From Halostagnicola kamekurae (GTDB lineage Archaea > Halobacteriota > Halobacteria > Halobacteriales > Natrialbaceae), in assembly GCF_900116205.1 (NCBI RefSeq), contig NZ_FOZS01000006.1, positions 1 to 64,000 of the forward strand: a DNA stretch of 64,000 nt, given 5' to 3'. Below, in pieces: positions 26,401 to 34,848 of the stretch (the stretch's first letter is position 1; every line of letters begins with the position of its first letter). The translations under genes and the position numbers were made by a program. The notes under the pieces were generated by a model. The model did not search any database. It was not told the origin of the DNA and saw nothing but the letters and a program-made list of their open reading frames with translations.

Positions 26401-27171
26401 AATGGCTATCTCGAGGCCGCTGATCGCGATTCCGCACCCAGATATGTGCTCCTGATCGACGAGATCAATCGCGGAAACCTCTCACAGATCTTTGGCGAGG
26501 CAATTACGCAACTCGAGATGGACAAGCGCCTTGATCAAGATGAATCAGTTACCGTTCGATGGGCCCATACTGGCGACCCTATTGACCTCCCACCGAATCT
26601 GTATATCATCGGGACGATGAATACCGCGGATCAATCGATCGCGCAAGTGGATGCAGCGCTCCGCCGCCGGTTTGCTTTCGTCGGCTGTCCCCCGGACTAC
26701 AGCGTTTTCGTTGACGAATACGAGTTCGATAGCGAAACGGCGATCGGATCACTGGCGAACGACGTCATTACGTCTGGTCGAGAAGGAGTTGACGCAGCAG
26801 AAGACCACTATCCGCTGCTGGCTCTCTCGATTCGGGCCCTGAAAGCCATCAATGAGAACATCCTCTCGTCCAGGGATCTGAACAAGGGGAAACAAATCGG
26901 CCACTCTTACCTCCTCGATATCAAGTCAACGGACGATCTCGTGGCGGCCTGGCAGTTCGATATTCTCCCCTTACTCGAAGAATATTACTTCGGTGATTTC
27001 GACCGGCTCCGACGCGAGGTCTTCGAAATCAACGTGGAAACATCCAGTGAAACTGTAATTGACTCCAACCTCTTCGAGTTGAACGAACACAAGATCGCGG
27101 ATCTGGAAGTAGATGATCTCGAGACAACACTTGGGCAGTTCGTTGACAGTCACGAATTCAACGAACAATGA
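23452..27171 (+). CDS. mcrB: McrB-type GTPase with several N-terminal EVE-like domains
   Basis: A 1239-residue protein. The last 340 residues are the McrB AAA+ motor: Walker A YGPPGTGKTYTA (about 906-917), HPSYSYEDFMEGL, Walker B LLIDEINRGNLSQIFGE (about 1000), and the GTP-specificity segment IIGTMNTADQS (about 1052) followed by LRRRFAF. The first 850 residues hold at least three EVE/PUA-like units: VTAWGAKEKDFDLFRQI (from about 60), YYWVNQKNNPAEIEEEY (from about 532) and VSVWRFSVTASDWLTILRR (from about 682); a further helical unit lies between. E. coli McrB is about 460 residues, so this is unusually long. It forms a ring that moves on DNA and activates McrC. The gene overlaps mcrC by four bases. 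Confidence 0.92.
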   Translation: MAIFMARGYKDPFHRHVSQSLGNCFSEQRREELQSAVRAHSEDGQMDFDSDRLLNLLEKETVTAWGAKEKDFDLFRQISPGDSFLMRTGKPAIVQYVQQIDYTLGGEAPRDLRAELSETIWGSDDYEYLWFSETPITEIELRQEEFESIIREAYEDFNFDDWFPSQSTNATRIDEEVLADLGGERTFLDRLEEYNGEDLQPGASHHFLFYEAHDAAGLTDDHFFEFKQTAVEHWSEVQDAENDGRAAVLDDEGCILGVGRVGNIEGELRDGSRYKKVNLIDWQPVSADSVTELLRDLGISSPQPLIDQSRPHLDPITLLPEDKFEAILKRVSEEQSTDLHTYWELTKTKREIADEFLEERTREELEHLLDPSHFFSQQRRMYQSDLDQIFDSNSASEIAETIETAIENDAPGQVTEVNGFGWAKATELLAAVEPDTYSILNERSETAMSVLGYEAPDSSTASPEEYQNFVEDVEEAVSGFGLRETAEDICTHELPDWATDLEVADFVFNAHYKGEYDLEEETTECPVTTEEAPYYWVNQKNNPAEIEEEYLRAPADENPNHDIGKLGTGDIVFNHVSGDIIGYSEVTESPQIETVDGEEYCHAEVSLTRFNDPLRLADVFSYLIHDDIQTETYYPLYDEGINQGYLFNLSQAAGEYLLEEAGVKSFETHPALDHHQKNSNVSVWRFSVTASDWLTILRRGAMHLWDANRDDGRFREQWRETSPGDLVLFHLKEEEDKVGDGVTVSDYGIFGVGIVDKKDTKSDRWWYDEDEALKYPYLIRFDEMYVTSDVEELDLETPVFALEDDEIISEFEPLIAGLLQWSDVSELAEESMGRDIPLQSGSYANLTATLNGVESFTSSVIQRLAPHLSEVSPPESFPGMLPLSEDEPDDAKKLANQLERNGQLVLYGPPGTGKTYTATRFARWWIHQQNNRPSDQRFQTVTFHPSYSYEDFMEGLTANATDENLVEYEYEDGTFKEVVKQARNGYLEAADRDSAPRYVLLIDEINRGNLSQIFGEAITQLEMDKRLDQDESVTVRWAHTGDPIDLPPNLYIIGTMNTADQSIAQVDAALRRRFAFVGCPPDYSVFVDEYEFDSETAIGSLANDVITSGREGVDAAEDHYPLLALSIRALKAINENILSSRDLNKGKQIGHSYLLDIKSTDDLVAAWQFDILPLLEEYYFGDFDRLRREVFEINVETSSETVIDSNLFELNEHKIADLEVDDLETTLGQFVDSHEFNEQ

Positions 27172-28487
27172 GCGAACGGGTCGGAAGTCCGGTGGACACG
27201 CAGCAGAGTCAGAGCCCTTCCCACTCACAACTAGATAGCTCTGGCAGAAAGATCTCGCTCACCGAGGGAGACCCCAAGTCGTGTGAACTCGAGCGGCAAG
27301 ATATCGAGTATCTCCGCTCGGAGTGGGACGAGATCAACGTCTCGAGTAACGATACGACTGCCCGCATCACAGTGCAAAACTACGTGGGGATCATCGGCCT
27401 GCCGAGCGGCACGACTCTCTCTATCCAGTCAAAAATCGATTGTGAGTTGCTGTACCTGCTGGCCTACACTGGAGAGATCGATGAGGAGCTAATCTACGAT
27501 ACCGAAGACGCAGGCTTTGAAACGGGCTCTGACCTCGAGCGCGTGTTAGCACAACTGTTCGTGAGTGAACTGCAGCGTATCGTCAAACGGGGACTGCAAC
27601 AAGAGTATCACACGGTTGAGAGCGATGAAAAACACCTCCGAGGCCAACTCCAGGTCCATACTCAGCTACAACGACAGGGACCACAGCCAACACGGTTCGA
27701 GTGCCGGTATTCGGAACTCACCTACGATACTCCGCTGAATCAAGTTGTTCTTGCAGCGACTGCCAAAATGTGCAGATGGCTCGAGCCCTCTCCGTTGCAA
27801 TCGGAGTTGCTGCATTATCGAGAATTGCTACGACAGCAAGTCTCAGAAGTCCCAGTATCGCAGACTCTACTCGACAGTATTGAACTCTCCCATTTGCAGA
27901 GCCATTACAAACGAATCCTTCCGTTAGCAGAATTGATCCTCAGTGAAGAAGTTGTTAGAGGGCTTGAGCGGCCTGATAAGCCGTTCCCATCTCTCGTCTT
28001 CGACATGCCAACTGTATTCGAATCGGTGCTCGTGACTGCAACGCAAGAAGTACTCGCAGATAGTGGCGTCAAAGTAACTGAAAACGATCTTGGTGAACTC
28101 GCCCGAACGACTGACGACTCAGAGAAACGGAAGCTCGAACCAGATCTGGTCTTCCGAGATCAGGATGATCCTGATATAGTGTTGGCAGTCGGCGACGCAA
28201 AGTGGAAAACCAGCTCCTCAGTCTCCCGGGACGATCTGTATCAAATAGCTACTTACCAAGCCCACCACGAGACGCCAGGTATTCTACTTTACCCGGATGA
28301 AGGCCCTGCTGAACGTACGTACGAGTATACTCAGGGACAGGCGAGCTATGGTCCCTTGCTAATCGGTCGGGCAGACGTTACAAATGGCAGAGAATCAGAG
28401 ATGGAAAGCGAGGCGAGTAGCTACGAGGAGTACATCGCTACAATTGAAACCAGCTTGGAATCCCTGATGGACAACTTGCTATTTTAA
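27168..28487 (+). CDS. mcrC: McrC nuclease subunit of the McrBC restriction system
   Basis: A 439-residue protein, start in an ATGA overlap with mcrB. The N-terminal beta region (ARITVQNYVGIIGLPSGTT, LSIQSKIDCELLYLLAYTG) is the McrC module that contacts the McrB ring. The C-terminal part carries the PD-(D/E)XK centre: KLEPDLVF (about 322-329) and IVLAVGDAKWK (about 337-347), then YQIATYQAHH. McrC cuts DNA once McrB recognises modified cytosine or other marks through its reader domains. With the EVE-rich McrB, it forms a type IV restriction system aimed at modified phage DNA. Confidence 0.92.
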   Translation: MSERVGSPVDTQQSQSPSHSQLDSSGRKISLTEGDPKSCELERQDIEYLRSEWDEINVSSNDTTARITVQNYVGIIGLPSGTTLSIQSKIDCELLYLLAYTGEIDEELIYDTEDAGFETGSDLERVLAQLFVSELQRIVKRGLQQEYHTVESDEKHLRGQLQVHTQLQRQGPQPTRFECRYSELTYDTPLNQVVLAATAKMCRWLEPSPLQSELLHYRELLRQQVSEVPVSQTLLDSIELSHLQSHYKRILPLAELILSEEVVRGLERPDKPFPSLVFDMPTVFESVLVTATQEVLADSGVKVTENDLGELARTTDDSEKRKLEPDLVFRDQDDPDIVLAVGDAKWKTSSSVSRDDLYQIATYQAHHETPGILLYPDEGPAERTYEYTQGQASYGPLLIGRADVTNGRESEMESEASSYEEYIATIETSLESLMDNLLF

Positions 28488-28489
28488 AC

Positions 28490-28611
28490 CTGTTATAGAA
28501 CGCTTCCAGGACCGTTACACGGACCGCGCTATTACCGTGATTCGGGATGCGTTAGATAACGGTGAAGTGGATCCGGAGGATGCCTGGGAAACTCATGGGT
28601 ATCATTCTTAG
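28490..28611 (+). pseudogene. C-terminal gene fragment downstream of mcrC
   Basis: An open frame with no start codon reads PVIERFQDRYTDRAITVIRD, ALDNGEVDPEDAWETHGYHS, then stop. It has the composition of a haloarchaeal protein tail and probably is the end of a gene whose front part was lost when the neighbouring block was inserted. The parent family is not recognised. Confidence 0.35.
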
Positions 28612-28629
28612 AGACCGGAGAGGTGTAGA

Positions 28630-28994
28630 CTATTCTTGGCGGAGTTGGATCTGAACTTTGTCCGTCGGTTCAGGCCCATCCGAACCGCCTTCTACAAACT
28701 CGAAGATTTCCCCGTCCTTGGTTTCGCCAACAGGAATGGTATTCGAGCCTTCGAGAAGGTATGCAACTTGCTCGAATCCGTCTTCAAGGAGTGGGGCCCA
28801 TTTTGATCCTCGATGATTTCGTTCACCTCCTGTACCAGAATATCCTTCTCGACTCCGCCTTGGTCTCTGTGATAGAAAGCAGTGAACTCGGTGGGTTGTT
28901 CGTCGGGGCCCAGGCCTGATTCTTTCTTAGCGATTCGTTCGTTGGTTGCGAAGGTGTACTGGTAGAGTTCTTTCAGGGAGAACTGTTCCAGCAT
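28630..28994 (-). pseudogene. Small gene broken by a one-base frameshift
   Basis: From ATG 28994 the frame reads MLEQFSLKELYQYTFATN, TEFTAFYHRDQGGVEKDILV and NEIIEDQ. After about 28803 the protein continues in another frame as KWAPLLEDGFEQVAYLLEGS, NTIPVGETKDGEIFEFVEGG and ends KVQIQLRQE at 28630. Loss of one base in the run around 28801-28806 restores a single product of about 121 residues. The family is not recognised. Either the gene is dead or the base is a sequencing error. Confidence 0.6.
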
Positions 28995-29113
28995 CGTACG
29001 TAATACCCAGGAACGCCATATTTAATGCGTTGTTCTCCTGTTCAAGATATCTCCGTGGTCGGGGTGAGGGTGCGTTTATACGGATTCGCTTGTAAGCCGT
29101 AGTCACCTAAGAT

Positions 29114-29995
29114 ATGAGTCGTGAGATAAAGAGGCAACACTTCGTTCCCCGGTTTTACTTGAACACGTTCTCTGAGAACACTGAGGAGCCGTACTACCTG
29201 TATTGCTATGATCTGCTGGAGGATAGGGTGTTTGGCTCTAACACGATGGATATTGCGCAGGGAGAGTATTTTTATGACCTCTCTGACGAGCAGTTTATCG
29301 AGAACAAGTTCGCGGATTTTGAAGGGATATTCTCACAGGCTTATGATAAACTGGTGGATAATGCTGACGTCACCACTCTAACGCCTGAGGAGAGGTACGT
29401 TATCTCCCTCTTCCTTTCCCACCAGCATATCCGGACTAGGAAGTTCCGGGAGATCGTGAAGCAGGCATCGAAGCACACGCTGGAGACTGTCGACGAGGAT
29501 GACGTCGAAGATGAAGAGGCACGGATGGCCGTGGAAGCAGGTACGACGGAGGAAGGGGCTAAGCAGTGGCAGGCACAGTTAACTGCGAACGCTCTCGAAG
29601 GCTTTGCAGACCTTTTGTATCGGATGAACTGGTTTCTGTTCGTGAATAAGACGGAATACCCACTGTGGACCTCAGATCATCCGATAGCGATCTTCAACCC
29701 AATTAACCCGGAACCGGATCCGGAGAGAGGGATTAAGCAATCAGGATCCAAGGTTCACGTCCCACTGAGTACTGATCTTGTCCTGGCGCTGTATGATCCG
29801 GGGCAGTATTTCGTGAAGTCGAAGCGTGAAGAGTTGACAGAGAAGGAGCACGTCGATTTCCAGAACAAACTGCAGGTTGAACACTCACACCGCCAAGTCT
29901 TTTGTCCCATGGATGATTTCCAGTTCGCTAGAGAGGTTATCGAGGAAAATCCAGAATACGCCGAACTGGATTACTCAGACAGCTTCGTCGGGTAA
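29114..29995 (+). CDS. DUF4238-type protein
   Basis: A 293-residue protein opening with REIKRQHFVPRFYLNTFSEN, the hallmark of DUF4238 proteins (a His and F-V-P-x-F-Y-L near the start). Further signatures are FMD-like helices around residues 85-120 (VISLFLSHQHIRTRKFREIV), NWFLFVNKTEYPLWTSDHPI and VPLSTDLVLALYDPG, where the TSDxP segment is conserved. The biochemical role is not established; members often sit in defence and mobile regions. A TATA-like GTTTATACGG lies about 35 bases upstream. Confidence 0.85.
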   Translation: MSREIKRQHFVPRFYLNTFSENTEEPYYLYCYDLLEDRVFGSNTMDIAQGEYFYDLSDEQFIENKFADFEGIFSQAYDKLVDNADVTTLTPEERYVISLFLSHQHIRTRKFREIVKQASKHTLETVDEDDVEDEEARMAVEAGTTEEGAKQWQAQLTANALEGFADLLYRMNWFLFVNKTEYPLWTSDHPIAIFNPINPEPDPERGIKQSGSKVHVPLSTDLVLALYDPGQYFVKSKREELTEKEHVDFQNKLQVEHSHRQVFCPMDDFQFAREVIEENPEYAELDYSDSFVG

Positions 29996-30064
29996 CGCTT
30001 TGCCAGTCGGACTTGACTTCTGAGGGAACACCTATTAGCCTCTCGTCTTACTGTTGAACTAAGA

Positions 30065-30961
30065 ATGCGGATTTCTCGCGAATTTACTTCAGACCAGTAT
30101 TCGAATGAGGCGGACTTAGAGGATGAGGAGTACAGTTTCCAGATTGAGACGATCCTGAAGCTGGATAGTGACGAGAAGAGTTTTGACATCAGCACTCACG
30201 AGCGGTATCCCGGTGACGGGACGCCGACTCAGTCTTTCGGTGGAACCTTCGTTTTCTCGGAATGGTCCGATTTGCAGGATGTAGCGGAGTTGCTTCAGCG
30301 GTATATTCGTGAGCAGGATAATCAAACACGGTCGATTACGATTCCTTTGGATTCAGGGACTGGCTTCAACAGCCGACTTGGAAGATACATCGAGGATATT
30401 GAGGAGGCCACGTTCACTGTGGATGATCACCGGTTGGAGGTTTACGCAAATGGACACCGTGGAGAGATACGGCACTATCGAAGATCTGTAGATCATGTGC
30501 AGCAGGATAGGAGAGGAGCGATGGCCTTCCTCGACATGGTCGATGAACTGTTCCAGGATACAGATGAAGAGCCAATCCTTCACTTGGAACACCCAGATCT
30601 ACGCAGTGATGCTGTCCCTGAGTACGTTGATGGCCACTACCAGAGTTGTGTCCGGACGGCCTTCCGAGTGCTTGAAGAACGGATCCGTGAGGAAGGCGGC
30701 TTTTCACAGGACAATACGGGCATGGGGATGGCTCAGGACGCGTTTAGTGGGGACGGTGGACCACTAACGTTTGCGGATGTCGCGGCGGAGAAGAGAGGCT
30801 GGATGTATTTGTACGCGGGAGGTTTCGGTGCCCTACGTAATCCGCCGAGTCATAGAGACGAGGAGTCGATTGATCATCAGCGTGCAATGCAAGTCCTGCA
30901 CTATGTGGATCTACTTCTTAATGTCCTCGAGAGTGAAGTTGCTGATCGTGACGGTCCATAG
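30065..30961 (+). CDS. TIGR02391 (Ymh-like) protein with N-terminal extension
   Basis: A 298-residue protein. The C-terminal 130 residues have the TIGR02391 pattern: YVDGHYQSCVRTAFRVLEER, then DAFSGDGGPLTFAD and a final GWMYLYAGGFGALRNPPSH with the conserved R-N-P and H. The family is found in defence islands and is thought by some to be abortive-infection related, with no known activity. The N-terminal 165 residues (EEYSFQIETILKLDSDEKS, FGGTFVFSEWSDLQDVAELL) are not recognised. It stands 69 bases after the DUF4238 gene on the same strand; the two may be co-transcribed. Confidence 0.8.
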   Translation: MRISREFTSDQYSNEADLEDEEYSFQIETILKLDSDEKSFDISTHERYPGDGTPTQSFGGTFVFSEWSDLQDVAELLQRYIREQDNQTRSITIPLDSGTGFNSRLGRYIEDIEEATFTVDDHRLEVYANGHRGEIRHYRRSVDHVQQDRRGAMAFLDMVDELFQDTDEEPILHLEHPDLRSDAVPEYVDGHYQSCVRTAFRVLEERIREEGGFSQDNTGMGMAQDAFSGDGGPLTFADVAAEKRGWMYLYAGGFGALRNPPSHRDEESIDHQRAMQVLHYVDLLLNVLESEVADRDGP

Positions 30962-31154
30962 CTAGATCTCACTATCAGAACTGTTCTCTAAAACAAGAGG
31001 TATTGGACCCCTCTTTGAAATTTGATTTCGGGAAAAGTCCCCCTCCGTGTTCGTCTAAGCTACAAGCTGGCTTAATCTACGTCCGTACCCGATTGCGTTT
31101 ATTGACCCCTCAACGAGTGAGGGGCTCGCTGTACTGGCGGGTTCCCGAAACACG

Positions 31155-31487
31155 GTGAGAACGATGACAACCAGAGACATCTACGAAACTGGCTTCGACG
31201 AAGACGTCCGAACGGAATCGGGTGTGAACCAGTGTCCCGAGTGCGACGGTCGGGTTACCACGAATGCGGTCGAAACGGTCTGCGAAGACTGTCGGCTGGT
31301 CATCGACGAACAGCGCATCGATCACGGGCCGGAGTGGCGTGCGTACGACGACGTCGTCGCCCCCACGGAACTGCAGATCAGCCGCAGCGATGGGCTCGGC
31401 AACGCTGAGAGCGCTCGGCTCGATATTCAGTGGGGCGAACTGGGGATGTATTCGTTCCATGACGTCGATAGCGACGACGGCAACTGA
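31155..31487 (+). CDS. Truncated TFB-like zinc-ribbon protein
   Basis: A 110-residue protein. CPECDGRV (about residues 24-31) and CEDCRLVIDEQRIDHGPEWR (about 41-60) form the zinc ribbon and B-finger entry of archaeal transcription factor B. The two cyclin-like repeats that should follow (another 200 residues) are missing; instead there is YDDVVAPTELQISRSDGLG and an acidic end. It may be a decoy or regulator that contacts RNA polymerase, or simply a degenerate TFB copy. Haloarchaea carry many TFB genes, which makes loss of one harmless. Confidence 0.75.
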   Translation: MRTMTTRDIYETGFDEDVRTESGVNQCPECDGRVTTNAVETVCEDCRLVIDEQRIDHGPEWRAYDDVVAPTELQISRSDGLGNAESARLDIQWGELGMYSFHDVDSDDGN

Positions 31488-31683
31488 CGCTTCGATCGCC
31501 ACCTGAACACACTCCCCCGAGATCTATTTCCACCCGCCGCCCGAGGCCGCGACAACGAACGCCGAACCGTCCTGTATCGACGTGACCGAGGTCTCACTCG
31601 TGACGCGTACCGTCCACACAATGTGGCGGGCAGCGTACGAGGAACGACACCGTCGATCAGCTGAATAGCGTATCAAACCCGCC

Positions 31684-33863
31684 GTGAGACGGCATCAGCC
31701 CATCGTTCGGTCACCCACGTCGATCAGCTGCTCGCGAACGACTTTCGAGCAGGTGAAAGGGGACGTCGCTGACGAAATCAAGCAATACTACAAGACACCC
31801 TGTCCGAACGGCGACCACGAAGCGGACGTAATGTACGACTTCTGGGTAAAGGAATTGGACTGCGTTTCGTGTGGACATACGGTTCCGCTGTTCAAAGACT
31901 ACCGTGTTGCGGCTGGCCGGTATGAGAACGACGACAAGCACAACGTCCTCTGTCCAGACTGTGGTGAAGTAACGCTTGTGGACGACTGGCAGTCAGAGAG
32001 TGTCTGTAATGACTGCAGGCACGGCTTCGTGCCGAAGGAAGAGAATGTCTCGCGTGGTGGGAAGTACAACTGTCCGGACTGCGGACAGAAGTACGCAATT
32101 ACAGATGCGATTCAGGAGCAGGGTGCTCCTGATTTGCGTCTCTATGCTCTGGAGTATTACTGTGAACATTGCGAAGACCTAGGGGTAGATAAGAGCGCCT
32201 ACAAGGGTTATAAGTCGGCAGAGAGCTACGATATTGAACTTCACAATGAAGCCACACGAGAGTGGGAAGAAAGTGAAGAACTCCATGAGTATGTTCCCGA
32301 TGAGAAGATTCCAGAGGGGACCATAACTGCGGCTTCGTCAGTCAGCGGTAACGACGTGTTCCAGCACGGCTACGAGAGCTGGCAAGATATGTTTACAGAA
32401 CGCCAGTTATTGTCGCTTGCTAAACTCCTGCGCTCGATCGATTCTGTAGACAATCAAAATCTCTCTGAATATCTTCTTTTAGCGGCTTCCGAGTCCCTTC
32501 GCTACACGAACAAGATGGTGTCCTATAACACGACTTATAATAAAATTGGAGACTTCTTCAGGAACAATTCCTTCACACCACCAACATACCCAGTTGAAAA
32601 TAACGTATGGGACGCTAAATCGGGTAGCGGGACGTTTAGTGCGATGTTTGGCATGGTGAAATCGGGGGTCGAATACGCTAATTCCCCAACTGAACGTTAC
32701 GTGGAAGATGGCGACTCTAAGGAAACAGCAGAGTTTGCACAGTCAACCGGAGAATCTGCTGAAATCTACCAAGGGGACATGCGAAAACTCGATTATGAGG
32801 ACGAGTTTGATGGAGTCATCACTAACCCCCCTTATTACGACAATATCACTTATTCTGAAGTGGCCGATTACTTCTACGTCTGGCAGAAGGTTCTTCTCGG
32901 AGATGAGTATCCCGGGTTTGACCAAGATAAGACGCCGCGAGCAGAGTTTATCGTCACTAATCCATATCTGGAAAAGACAGCAGAGGACTTCGAGTCTGAA
33001 CTCGAACAGGCATTCTCAGTTGTGAAACGCGCACTCAAGAATGACGGAACACTTACATTCTCCTATCATCATAGTGACTCCGAGTCGTGGGGCGATCTCC
33101 TCGGATCACTTTGTAACGTCGGCTTCGAATTGACGTCGACGTATCCCATCACTGCGGATATTAACAAATTCATCGAGGGGGAAGCAGTGACGTTTGACAT
33201 TGTCGTCGTCGCCCGCCCCATCGACGACACCGAGCCGGCCTCGTGGAGCTCATTCCGCCGCGACATCTACCGGACAGCCCGTCGCACCCGGAAACAACTC
33301 GAAGAGAACCGTGAACTCTCCCGCGGTGACATCGGTGTCATGGAGATGGGTGCTTGTTTCCGGGAATACTCGAAACACCACGGGAAGGTCCAGCGCGACG
33401 GCGAGATCATGTCCGCGAAGGAGGTCGTCCAAGAGATCTACGGCATCATCCAGGAGGCCAGCGACATTGGCGTCGAGGACGTCTTCATCGACCTGCTCGA
33501 CACGTCGAACGTCTCCTACGACGACGTGAACAAGCTCTGCCGCGGGACCAACGCCGCCCCGGGGTACCTCAAGGAGATGAGCCTCTACAACCAGGACGAC
33601 GGCTTCGAACTCGGCACCTGGGATAACGAGAAGCGTCAGGCGTACATCCAGAAGCGCGTCAACGGCGACGGTGACACCTGTCGAACCTCGACAAACTCCA
33701 GTTCCTCCGCTACCGCTACGAGAAGGGCCAGTCGGTCCAGAATTACGTCGACAAGTGGGGCGTCGACGACGATCTACGTGAGCTCGCCGGCCGCCTCGCC
33801 GACGTGACCGGTGACGACACGTACACGCGCGTGCTCGGGGACCGCGACATCACGAGCTACTAA
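31684..33863 (+). pseudogene. DUF1156/COG1743-type DNA adenine methylase, mosaic and frameshifted
   Basis: Zinc-ribbon pairs (CPNGDH, CVSC, CPDCGE, CNDC, CPDCGQ) at residues about 40-140 lead to a methylase core with SGSGTFSAMFG (AdoMet loop) and ITNPPYYDNITY (NPPY, catalytic), then TLTFSYHHSDSESW. These suit anti-phage-associated DUF1156 methylases, which are normally 900-1000 residues with an extra N-terminal region absent here. From about 33190 the composition turns sharply GC-rich. After about 33675 the natural protein continues in another frame (LSNLDKLQFLRYRYEKGQSV ... GDRDITSY) to the stop at 33861. It is thus 5'-truncated, recombinant and frameshifted, probably inactive. Without the frameshift correction the frame runs to 33807. 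Confidence 0.8.
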
Positions 33864-33954
33864 CGCGTTCTCACTTCTTCGGTTTCGCCGGATACAGCAG
33901 GCATTGCCTCGTCACCACCACAAAAACTTAGATAATCCGTACATTTCACGGGGT

Positions 33955-34257
33955 ATGGGCTACAACACGGGGATGGTGAAATACTTCGTTGGGGTGGTTC
34001 TCTTGAATACGTTCCCGATGTACGTCTTCGGGAGTGGAATCTTGACTGGCTGGGAGTTTCTCAATGCATTCGCCATGAAGCAGTCGGTAGACGCGGCTCT
34101 GTCGGTCGCAATCGATTACTATATCGCGAAGCTCACACCGTTCCCGTTGAACGAGTTCCTCACTGCATCGGGATTTGAGGAAGTTGTGATCAGTGTCGGG
34201 TTCGCCGTGTTGATCGGAGCCGCCGTTGCGAGCGTGAAATGGCGAGCGGCTGTATAG
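33955..34257 (+). CDS. Small two-TM protein, first gene of a five-gene operon
   Basis: A 100-residue protein starting at ATG 33955, after a TATA-like ACTTAGATAATCC about 30 bases upstream. Two membrane segments are seen: YFVGVVLLNTFPMYVFGSG near the start and VVISVGFAVLIGAAVASV near the end, with a soluble loop of about 50 residues between (DAALSVAIDYYIAKLTPFPL). It ends 18 bases before the next membrane gene. I do not recognise a family. The following genes encode a Rad50-like ATPase and a wHTH-like protein, so a membrane effector or anchor is plausible. Confidence 0.65.
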   Translation: MGYNTGMVKYFVGVVLLNTFPMYVFGSGILTGWEFLNAFAMKQSVDAALSVAIDYYIAKLTPFPLNEFLTASGFEEVVISVGFAVLIGAAVASVKWRAAV

Positions 34258-34275
34258 ACGGCTGAATATGTTAAC

Positions 34276-34848
34276 ATGCAGAATATTTATTATCATCTTG
34301 TGCATTGGTCTGTCTGGAGAATGGGAATTCCGTCACAGGTGAAGAATGGTGGGTGGGGTGCAGTTTCTCTCTACCTCCATTCTCTGTTTGTACTCCTTTA
34401 CTGGGACGTCCCACTGATCACCTCAGACCGTGTAGCTCTGGTCGCAGCTGGCGTGCCCGCACTTGTCGTCATGTTCGCGGTCGTCGTTTTGAACCACAGG
34501 CTGAACGGTTACTGGGCCGGAGGCAACCTGAAGCAGTCCACGGAAACCATCGCCCAGATAACCGGAGAACGTGACTTCTGGCATTCTGCCTCGAAAGAAA
34601 CACAGGACGCGATCGACGACTATGATGAGAAGGCGTATAGCCACCACGTCTCCATTCTCGCAGGTATCATTAACGCGGCCGCTGCACCGATCACTGGACA
34701 CTTCGCGATCGGATGGCGGGGAATTGTGGTCGGACTCCTTCTTTCGATCATCTTCCTCAGAGGGCTGAGTGTTCGGTCTCATCGTGAGTTGAACCGGCTG
34801 GCGAAGGAGCTCTCAATCCCATACGAAGAAAACTATGAAAATCAGTAG
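34276..34848 (+). CDS. Four-TM membrane protein of the SMC-like operon
   Basis: A 190-residue protein with hydrophobic segments AVSLYLHSLFVLLYW, ALVAAGVPALVVMFAVVVL, VSILAGIINAAAAPITGHF and IVVGLLLSIIFLRGL, and a soluble charged middle (STETIAQITGERDFWHSASK). Its last 14 bases overlap the start of the Rad50-like gene, so the two proteins are made in concert. It could tether the ATPase complex to the membrane or be a pore released by it. No known effector family is recognised. Confidence 0.7.
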   Translation: MQNIYYHLVHWSVWRMGIPSQVKNGGWGAVSLYLHSLFVLLYWDVPLITSDRVALVAAGVPALVVMFAVVVLNHRLNGYWAGGNLKQSTETIAQITGERDFWHSASKETQDAIDDYDEKAYSHHVSILAGIINAAAAPITGHFAIGWRGIVVGLLLSIIFLRGLSVRSHRELNRLAKELSIPYEENYENQ

